Shown here in pieces: positions 54,663-64,000 of a DNA stretch of 64,000 nt; within the stretch, counting starts at the first letter, position 1; each line of letters starts with the position of its first letter. The position numbers and the translations under genes were made by a program. The DNA comes from Zygnema cylindricum (taxonomy: Eukaryota > Streptophyta > Zygnematophyceae > Zygnematales > Zygnemataceae). Below the pieces are notes generated by a model. It ran no database searches, was not told the origin of the DNA, and saw nothing but the letters and a program-made list of their open reading frames with translations. The stretch spans positions 1 through 64,000 of the forward strand of contig JBBHKE010002078.1 in assembly GCA_037447655.1 (NCBI GenBank), in the 5' to 3' direction.

Positions 54663-56378
54663 ATGGAAGCCGGCAATAAGCAAATTAGGCGACGACGTAC
54701 CGTGAGGGCTCGTCGCCGTCGCTATCCTCCCCTTGTCACGGCAACCGCGGAAGAGTTAGCGAGGCAACGGGAGGCAGCAACCCCGTTAGCCATTGGATGG
54801 GAAGGAGGAGAGAGAGAAAGGAAGGAAAAAGAGGCATCTATTGAGGTGAGTAGGGTGGATGAGGTAGATGGTGAGGAAGGAAGGGGAAAAGAGGCGACGG
54901 TTGAGGAGGGGGGAGAAACTGAGGGGGGGGAAGGAGTAGAGAGGAGGAGGAGGAGGATAAAAAGGAAAAATAGGGTTTTTCATGAGAGTGAGGATGAGGG
55001 TGAAGGTGAGGTGGGGGGGGAAGAGAACATATTGAGTGGGGAGGTTAGGGGGGAGGCGGCATTAGGTGAGGAAGGAAGGGGAAAAGAGGCGACGGTTGAG
55101 GAGGGGGAGGAAAGTGAGGCGGGGGGAGGAGTAGAGAGGAGGAGGAGGAGGAGAAAAAGAAAAATTAGGGTTTTCCATGGGAGTGAGGATGAGGGAGAAG
55201 GTGAGGTGGGGGGGGAAGAGAACATATTGAGTGGGGAGGCTAGGGGGGAGGCGGCATTAGGTGAGGAAGGAAGGGGAAAAGAGGCGACGGTTGAGGAGGG
55301 GGAGGGAAGTGAGGTGGGGAGAGGAGTAGAGAGGCGGAGGATAAGAAGGAAAAATCGGGTTTTTCATGAGAGTGAGGAGGGGGAAGGGAGTGAGGTGTGG
55401 AAAGAATTCGAGAGGAGGAAAGAAATAAAGTTAGGAAAAAAAAAAGTTAGTCATTGGAGTGACGAGGATTACGTCCCCTCAACTTATTGTAGCGACGAGA
55501 GCATCGAGGATGGGGAAGAACCAGCTTATGAGAACCATACCCTCGAGGTAGAACATTCCACGGACATTCGAGTATGTAAGGATGTGGATGAGCCCGCCAC
55601 CGAGGACGAGCAAATTCCGGATAGCGAGGGACGACAACGAGAGGATGAATACGCAGATGATGACGACGTGTTCGAGGCGCCTCCATCACCGAATAGAGAG
55701 AGAGGCATTGTATTGGATAATCCGGGTCCTCAAGCTCCCTACCGAGTTGAGGATCCGGATTGGTATTTTCCTCCTCCCACGGGAGAGGAAGAAATGGACA
55801 GTTTTGTTCCTCGGGCCGAGCATTACATTCCGGTTGCCAAATGGCCGGAACATTGGAGGTACGGTGAACCTCGCCCCCTAAACTAGAGGGGAAATCCCCG
55901 TCCGGAAATTCTCGACATCCCTCCGGATGTTCCCGCACATCCAACGTGGCTCTTCATTGACGGCGACGACCGTGGCTCGACATTTGCCCACATACGCCAA
56001 TTCAATCTGGCGGATCCACGGCATACGTGGATAATTCACGACGACCGCGGATTTCGGTTGAATGTTCCCGAGTTATTACGGTTTCACCATCCGTGGGACC
56101 CCCGACTATACACCGTCTTAAAATATTGTCGAAAAACTCCCAAGGTAATGGCTTTGCGAGCGGCTCGTACTTCGGTTCTTCATAAGCTCCGAAATCTTCA
56201 AGTAAGGCGACCTCGTTTATGCGAAATCCCAAGGGTTCCCCGTCCGATTACCCCACCTCCACCACCGGGAGAAGAGGATTGGCAAAGAATAATCGAGGCA
56301 CTCACTGAACAATTGGCCGCCCAACAAGAACAAGTGGCGAGGCTCACTCGGGACTTGTCTAAAAAAAAACTGCGGTAA
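54663..56378 (+). pseudogene. acidic repeat-containing accessory ORF of the transposon, one in-frame stop
   Basis: ATG at 54663 opens a 407-codon ORF that stops at TAG 55884-55886; the same frame stays open to 56378 (571 codons if the stop is ignored). The N-terminus is Arg-rich (KQIRRRRTVRARRRRYPP). Residues ~71-240 contain 65-aa repeats (195 bp units starting 54873, 55068, 55263) with the pattern EEGRGKEATVEEG, VERRRRR, FHESEDEGEGE, ILSGE. An acidic region follows. After the stop come a part with Trp, His and Arg (WLFIDGDDRG, HTWIIHDDRG), Pro-rich PITPPPPPGEEDW, and a C-terminal coiled coil (IIEALTEQLAAQQEQVARL). I recognise no family. The mixture of basic head, acidic repeats and coiled coil suggests a nucleic-acid or protein-binding accessory protein, but that is inference. 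Conservation of the frame beyond the stop suggests a single recent nonsense change (CAG to TAG). Confidence 0.6.
54873..55380 (+). repeat. 195-bp in-frame tandem repeats
   Basis: Two full units (54873-55067, 55068-55262) and a partial third (55263-~55380) encode 65-aa repeats in the accessory ORF. Unit length is a multiple of three, so copy changes keep the frame. Confidence 0.88.
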
Positions 56379-56520
56379 TCGGTATGTTTGTGATTTGCGA
56401 ATTTTGTAGGGTTTCCTTCTCTTCTTATCTTGTCATCGCTAATCCACCCACTCAATATGTTATTATTATTAATTTGTTGTTTATGTTAAATATACAAACG
56501 ACAGAGGATCATCCATAAAG

Positions 56521-56730
56521 CAGCGACGAATTCCAGTCGTCGCTGAACCATGATTCCATTGTCGTCGCTGAACCATGATTCCATTGTGGCGACAGTTGTT
56601 TGTCGCTGAATTAGCGACGACAGATTGTCGTCGCCTATTTTAGCGACGAGCAGCTATCGTCGCAAAAATAGGCGACGACAATCTGTCGTTGCTGAAATAG
56701 GGGACGACAATCTGTCGTTGCTAATTCAGT
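56521..56730. repeat. GCGACGAC palindrome group 2
   Basis: A dense series of inverted repeats: AGCGACGA..TCGTCGCTGA, GCGACGACAGATTGTCGTCGC (56613-56634), GCGACGACAATCTGTCGTTGC and related. TCGTCGCTGAACCATGATTCC is repeated twice in tandem. They precede transposase exon 2. Confidence 0.8.
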
Positions 56731-58951
56731 TCTCAATCTTGAATATATTCAGTCACTAATTATTTTTTGTTTCCTTACTCCAATTGCAGAGTATCAAAAG
56801 GCAAGGCAGTGGTGGGTAGAAAGGGTGGCAGTACTAAAAGGGATAAGGGAAACTACTCTCACCTTATCTTCTGCAGGTTTTGGAAAGAGAAGCGTTGCGG
56901 TAATGAAGGCGTTACCGGGAAGGGGTAGGAAAGAGTTACCATGAGTGGTGAAAGTTCACATGGACTTAGTGGACGAATTCTACCGATTCCAAAAGGCGGG
57001 GATGAAAATGTCCACTGTCATTGTCGGAAAAATGGCAAATCATATCATTGCCGAAATGAAGAAAGAGGGATCGACGGATTTTATCGACGACACAGGTGAA
57101 GAGATCAAGCCAATAATCACTCGGCGTTGGATTCAACGCTTTTTCGAAAAGCATAGCATTGTCGCCCGGGCCCAAAAGGGCAAACTACAATTAAGTCCGG
57201 AGAAGGAGGAATACATCGAGAGATCCGTGGCGTATCACATGGGCGTATTAAAGAGGGGATTTCTCTCGGGTAAGCTTCGTATTTTCCTATAATTTGTTGA
57301 TTCTTGTCATATAAAGTTGTTTTTTTGTTTCCCCTTTCATTATACTTATGTTTTGTTTCCTTTTGTTTCTTTCTATATTTTTGGTGGATAATAGGTCGTT
57401 TTAACGAGGATTTGGTGGAGAATATGGACGAGACCCTTTTAATTGTAAATATGGACAACAAGAAAACTTTAGGCTTTCGCGGCAACGAGGTTGTAAAGTA
57501 CGCCGACGTTGCGGGCGGTGGAGAGTCCATGACATTGATGGTACGACTCACGGGAGGAGCGAACGCCCGAATCGAGGCTCCGATGATTATATTCACAAAC
57601 CGCGCACGAAGTTACCCGATAAAGGGCCTTTCCGATGATGTACCGGGTAAGTTTCATTAAATTTTAATCGTTGACTTTTTATTCATCTTCCTTCGTTTCC
57701 TCTATTTTTGTACGTATTCCTCGCTACGAATATATGTTTTACCGTTTCATATTGGTTTTTAATGTTTCTTCACCCCTTTCCCTCTAACTCCTTATCTATC
57801 CCTCTCCCCCCCTCTCGGCCTCCTCTCCCTCACCCACTTTCTCTCCCCCTCATGTAACTCACCCCCTTCCCTATCCTTGTTTTTTTCCGATTGTAGGAGT
57901 TTGCTACCGATCGGGCCCCAAAGGATGGAATGATAAAACCGTATTCCCGCAATGGATAGAAGAGCCGAGATCTTATCAAGGAGACCGTGAAAGACGTGAG
58001 AAAATAATATTCCTCGACAATTGTGGAGGGCACAATAATTCCGAGGAGTTAAGCCGAGTATTACTCGCCAAGAGGACAATTCTCCATTTCTTCCCTCCGT
58101 GCGCAACTCACCTTGTGCAACCCGCTGACTCCTTCGTAATTTCCAAGATTAAGGAGGTTTGGTCTCGAAAATGGGAGGATTGGAAGATGAACGGGATCGA
58201 GAAGCATGCGTGGTCCCATCCGAGTGGCAAGGGTTGGTCTGGGAAGCTACTCGGGCCCGGGAAGGCTTTCTTCCTCAAGTTGGCTCGCGATTCAATTCGT
58301 GGAGTCAACGCAATGAAAAACGACCGTGGGATGGGTTTCGCACGTAAAGCTATGATCCAGTGCAGATTGTCATTGAAGGACGGGAAATGGGAGGAGAAAA
58401 TGCTCACCCAAGATTTACAAATCATCATCATGAAATGGCGATGCCATTTCGATGGCGATGAGGTGCCAATTCCTTCTACAGTGGCACGAGATTTTGTTCG
58501 AGGCATTCTAGATGCCGACACTAGGGAGGATGAAGTCCTTGAAGACGCTGACGTTGAATGGGAGAACGAAGATTTTGAGTCCTTTCAAAATGAAGTGGTC
58601 TAGTTTGTGAAGTGAAGAATCATGTTTAGCATAATATTATAGAATAAGTGTTTTTTTTTATTTTTTTATTGATTAGTACTTTTGGATGGTTAGTGTGGTA
58701 ATTGTACTTAGCGTTACTCAAAGTTTGTCGAGTAAATTGTATCCATGATAAATTCAATATAATCAAATCCTTATTTGCTTTTCATTTTGAAATTTCTTAC
58801 TGAAAATTATGTATGGAAAATGGACTTCAATGACACTGGATGTTACGGATATTTTCAGTGTGTTTGGGGATTCGTCGGTTACATGTTGTATTCCACGGTT
58901 GACGACAAATGCAGTACATTGCTAGGTCAATTCTGGCATTAAGACAGTTTT

Positions 58952-59250
58952 AGCGACGAGACAGTCTCATCGCTGAAGTGCAGAAATTCGGTATGATAAT
59001 CCAGCGACGAGACAGTCTCATCGCTGAAGTGCAAAAATTCAATATGATAATCCAACGAAGAGACAGTCTCATCGCTGAAGTGCAGAAATTCGGTATGATA
59101 ATCCAGCGACGAGACAGTCTCATCGCTGAAGTGCAAAAATTCGGTATGATAATCCAGCAACGATAACGCCTTGTCGCTGAATGGTAAATTTGATGTTAAG
59201 TTAAGTTTTACCATCAATGACGAAAATATATCGTCGCTGAATGATACAAT
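58952..59250. repeat. palindrome group 3: four 51-bp tandem units
   Basis: Units start at 58952, 59003, 59054 and 59105. Each contains AGCGACGAGACAGTCTCATCGCT, an almost perfect palindrome, then GAAGTGCAGAAATTCGGTATG. Partial units follow (CAACGATAACGCCTTGTCGCTGA, ATGACGAAAATATATCGTCGC). The array lies ~350 bp past the transposase stop. Confidence 0.9.
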
Positions 59251-60179
59251 TTTGTCCCCACTAAAAATACAATGTATACAAAGGCGTATTAATAGGAAAA
59301 TCCCCTAAATTACTTGTGTGTGATGCGCAAAACGCCAAGTATTTACATAGACATAAATTGCAATAAATTGACCTGCCGAAATCAAAATCAATAATTATAA
59401 CTCATTTTTATTTTTTGTCTTTTTTTTTTATTTCGGCACTAAAATGCCATTTTTTTATAAATCTCGATATTAAAATAACCTTGGATCATAACTTTTTAAC
59501 AGTGACAAACACAATTTATATACAAAGCAAAATCATATGGAATAAAAAAAAAAGTTTACACACATAAAAAACAAAGAAAAAAATATGGATAACATAAAAG
59601 AAAAACAGAACGACCAATTCTTTTCTTTTACATTCCTTTCACGGTGCACATAATAATTGTCCAAAAATTTACAAATGTACATATAAACCATAGCTATGGA
59701 AATGTACAGAGATGTAATTGAAAACGGAACTAGCCAAAACTTATCTTGGAAAAATACCAAATGAACAATCCTACTAAAAACATAAAAGATTATTCCTATC
59801 AAGATTTCTCCATATTATAGTTGAATTTGTCAATTGTGAGGAAAAAACCAAACTCAACAAACATCTATGCTACTCCTACCCTACATCTTTTATAATCTCT
59901 CCTTTTTTATTTCCCCTCTCCTCTCTCACCTCTACTCCCTTCCATTCCTCGCCTCCCTCTTTCTTCTCCTACCTCACTTTCCCCCTCTCGTTCAAAACTT
60001 ATTCTTTTATATTTTAATGGTAATGCAAATTTTTTCCATATGTAGAAGGAATAATGTGTACGTCACATATGCAAATAAGACAAATAAAGGAACAAAAAAC
60101 AAATTAGCATCCACAATGAAAATAATAAAAATTGAAGCAAACAAACAAATAAACCACTATAACAAAAAATGTACAAGGG

Positions 60180-60570
60180 GGAGAGGCAGATTGAGAGAGA
60201 GGGAGTTAAGGGTAGAGACATAGAAGAAGAGGGGGGGAAGGTAAATGGGATAAAAAATAGGGAGAGAGAGGGATTCACGGATAGAGAGAGGCAGATTGAT
60301 AGGGAGAGAGGGGGAGAGGCCGATTGAGAGAGAGAAAGGGGGAGAGGCAGATTGATAGGGAGAGAGGGGGAGAGGCAGATTGATAGGGAGAGAGGGTGAG
60401 AGGCAGATTGAAAGGGAGAGAGAGGGAGAGGCAAATTGAGGGAGAGAGAGGTAAGGGTAGAGAGATAAAAGAGGAGGGGGAGAAGGGAAATGGGAAAAAA
60501 AAATAGGGAGAGAGAGGGATTCACAGATAGAGAGATTCAGATTGATAGGGAGGGAGGGGGGGAGGGGGAG
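60180..60570. repeat. GA-rich imperfect tandem repeat
   Basis: Irregular units of GGGAGAGGCAGATTGATAGG occur about ten times on the + strand. The long minus-strand frames here (Pro/Leu/Ser-rich) are composition artefacts. Confidence 0.85.
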
Positions 60571-60825
60571 GTGGAGCAAACCTATGGGGAGACGAGGAGG
60601 CGTTGAATATGGCGAGGGAGAGCGACACGCAAAAAGGAAGAGAGAGCGCTTTTCACCATATATTAAGGGAGATACAGAGGAGACAGGGTGGCTGGATGAA
60701 AAAATGGCAGGTCGATAGGGAAGAAAGTGGGATGAAATGTGGAACAGGCAGCGGAGCTTTCGCTTGCGTCCTCGTGGACAAACCCTAAAAATTGTCAAAA
60801 CGACGCTGTAAGCGTCAGATCCCAC

Positions 60826-60900
60826 CAAGAAACGGGTGGTTGTGATTGGCCAAGAAACGGTTGGTTGTGATTGGCCAAGAAACGGTTGGTTGTGATTGGC
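60826..60900. repeat. 25-bp tandem repeat, three copies
   Basis: CAAGAAACGGTTGGTTGTGATTGGC occurs at 60826, 60851 and 60876 with one mismatch in the first copy. Confidence 0.92.
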
Positions 60901-61662
60901 CAAGAACGGATCCATTCTTTTATGGATTGTCCGCATTTGGCGTTTCCTGTCCCCGAATATCACCAACGCCAAATATTGTTGTTTTATTCTATTAAATTCA
61001 AATAATAACTTTAATTAAGGGTTTTTTGGCAAATCGACCCCGTATTAACATAAACGTTTACTTTATTTTGCGATGGAGACCATATTACAATGAACATCTA
61101 TACTAAATGGGACCATTTTCACCTTAATACCATAAACCTTTACGCTAATTGAACCATAAAAATAAAATAACATTAATAATAACTATAATTGCTTACAAGG
61201 AACCTACTTGGATTTGATAACCTATATATCAAAGTTACAGTAATACGTCGGCGCAACATTGCATTCAGTTACGTTCATTTACTGAAATTGATGACTTTCC
61301 TCTGGCGAATATGTTTGACGTTCACACTGTCGACCATGCGGTTGTTGGTCAAATATGTGCGAACGTAACTTTTTACGACCCGGATTGAACCCCTTTTAAG
61401 ACCGCACATTCTCATGCGTCCGCGGCTATTAAACATAATGAGTTGTACCTTTTTATTTAAAAATGTACGATTTTGTACGGTCTGACATTGTCCGTACACC
61501 ACACTAATTAAATGATGACGTACATCCGTTTTGTACGGTACTAAAAATTAACCTTAAATAGAGTACAGAAAAAAATAGAATGAACTACGCTAATGGAGAA
61601 TAAATAAAAAAAAAAGCGGGACGGAATTAGCGTACACAACGCTATTAGCGATTGGCGGTGTA

Positions 61663-63346
<1,684 letters not shown>

Positions 63347-64000
63347 TTGTTTTACTTCTTTTGGTGAAGATCTGTTTAGGGTTTGGAGTGTAGAAGGTAG
63401 AGAGCAGAAACTAATTCCTGTTGTTCTTTTTGTAATTGATGATTTTTCTTTGTGAATATCTGTTTAGGGTTTGGATTGTAGAAGGTAGAGATCGGAAACT
63501 GATTTCTGTTTTTTTTTTCGTAATTGATAACAATTAATCAGAGTTCTGTTCTGAAAACTTGTCAATTCGTTTTTTTGTCTGCAGGTTATGTAAGTTTTGG
63601 GGGGAATCAGTTATTCGATTGTTGTAAACCTTAAAATTGTTTTCATGTAGAACATGTGCTGCTTGTTGAATCTATTACTGTGTTGCTTTTTGTTGCTAAT
63701 TTTGACTACTGTGTTGTGTATTGCTGGTATTTTTTTCCACTGCTGCTGCTATGTTCTTTGAGTTTGCAGCTTTGTTTCTGGCAAAGCGTTCTATTACATG
63801 CTGGGAAACAGTGAAGTTGTAGGTGTTGGGGGAACAGAAAAATTATGCTGATTTTGTTGCGGAAAAATGACATTGTCAGATCTCTATAAATGTGGGAACA
63901 CACGTTGTTGTGCGCTTGAAGTTCCTGGGGAATAGTGCCGTGTTCTTGTAGCTGTAGAGGAGCATAATGTTGTGAATTTGCAGGTGCTGGGGAACAGTCT
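63347..64000 (+). other. 3' UTR and downstream flank of polyubiquitin
   Basis: A duplicated segment of ~85-90 bp (TCTGTTTAGGGTTTGGA.TGTAGAAGGTAGAGA... at ~63368 and ~63460) lies in the likely 3' UTR. No other gene is seen. Near the window end, short imperfect repeats of GGTGCTGGGGAACAGT type occur (63822, 63925, 63983). Confidence 0.6.

Larger units (their letters stand above)
53596..58603 (+). pseudogene. pogo/CENP-B-like DDD transposase, four exons, one in-frame stop
   Basis: Exons 53596-53974, 56790-57269, 57395-57646 and 57897-58603 join in frame (1818 nt, 605 codons plus stop). Intron boundaries are GT-AG (donors GTAACA, GTAAGC, GTAAGT; acceptors TTGCAG, AATAG, TTGTAG). Exon 1 carries a helix-turn-helix-like block (INWMIADCHENGKELLIPRT); exon 2 carries QWWVERVAVLKG, then a CENP-B-type second DNA-binding domain (RRWIQRFFEKHSIVARAQKG). 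The DDE_1 catalytic residues are the Asp of NMDET (exon 3), the Asp of FLDNCGGHN and the Asp of LVQPADSFV (both exon 4), a DDD triad as in pogo. A TGA at 56942-56944 interrupts exon 2 where related proteins would be expected to have Trp, so one base change from TGG explains it. The protein would cut and paste TA-flanked elements in the nucleus. An upstream in-frame ATG at 53686 is an alternative start. Confidence 0.8.
52495..61660 (+). mobile_element. 9.2-kb TA-flanked pogo-like DNA transposon, probable parent of the MITEs
   Basis: The left end CACCGCCAATCACTATTACC (52495) and the right end CGCTATTAGCGATTGGCGGTG (to 61660) are inverted repeats with TA outside each (52493-52494, 61661-61662). 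The first ~190 bp match the left part, and the last ~340 bp (from ~61318) the right part, of MITE copy B, in the same orientation. Inside are a four-exon pogo/CENP-B-like DDD transposase gene (53596-58603), an acidic ORF in its first intron (54663-56378), three groups of GCGACGA-type palindromes and GA-rich sequence. A TA target and a DDD transposase both fit the Tc1/mariner-pogo superfamily. Each ORF has one in-frame stop, so this copy may be dead or need other copies. Confidence 0.72.

Noticed and set aside
54980-55225. Minus-strand Ser/Pro-rich ORF opposite the accessory ORF
   Set aside because: Shadow of the purine-rich repeats of the plus-strand ORF.
54198-56730. Separate CACTA transposon nested in the transposase intron
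   Set aside because: GCGACGA palindromes resemble CACTA subterminal repeats, but I found no CACTA termini or 3-bp target duplication, and the same motif recurs beyond the transposase at 58952. Kept only as an alternative.
58952-59155. 51-bp regularly spaced repeats as a CRISPR array
   Set aside because: Units are contiguous without unique spacers, the genome is a plant's, and the array lies in a DNA transposon.
60157-60972. 271-codon minus-strand ORF
   Set aside because: Pro/Leu/Ser repeats derived from the GA-rich tract; no other support.

Overview
The window looks like a nuclear chromosome segment from a plant. The evidence is a polyubiquitin gene whose repeats carry the plant-type residues S19, D24 and A57, an intron-rich gene for the large subunit of TFIIA, GT-AG introns with AT-rich interiors, and abundant Ty1/copia-type LTR retrotransposons in many states of decay. 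The lineage below 'plant' cannot be decided from the sequence alone.

Layout. 1-3.1 kb: no recognisable gene. 3.2-5.6 kb (-): a three-exon gene for an unrecognised protein with a conserved charged block and a C-terminal membrane segment. 5.7-9.0 kb: a cluster of short inverted-repeat elements, each flanked by TA. 10.6-16.4 kb (-): TFIIA large subunit, 11 exons, 404 aa, with a ~480-bp GA-rich microsatellite at the start of intron 1. 17.2-18.1 kb: small tandem duplications and a GA-rich tract. 19.7-48.8 kb: a retrotransposon graveyard. It contains copia LTRs and pol remnants in both orientations, an LTR/PBS/gag unit with a displaced copia integrase fragment, and a large-repeat element with gag (and perhaps protease) but no visible reverse transcriptase. 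48.9-52.4 kb: AT-rich DNA with more TA-flanked inverted-repeat elements. 52.5-61.7 kb: a 9.2-kb TA-flanked element with a split pogo/CENP-B-like DDD transposase gene and a second, acidic repeat-containing ORF in the transposase's large intron. 62.2-63.3 kb (+): a five-unit polyubiquitin gene with a nearby TATA box.

The most interesting result is the link between the 9.2-kb element and the ~555-600-bp elements at 6.2, 6.8 and 50.9 kb. The outer ~190 bp on the left and ~340 bp on the right of the large element match the two halves of the small ones. The small elements therefore look like internal-deletion derivatives (MITEs), and the large one looks like their parental or recently parental element. 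A second cross-cutting observation is that the copia LTRs of this window share an antisense tRNA-like module with A-box- and B-box-like motifs.

Three genes look functional: the 3.2-5.6 kb gene, TFIIA-L and polyubiquitin. They are independent housekeeping-type units and show no operon or cluster logic. All exon structures were read by eye from splice signals and reading-frame continuity, without alignment tools.
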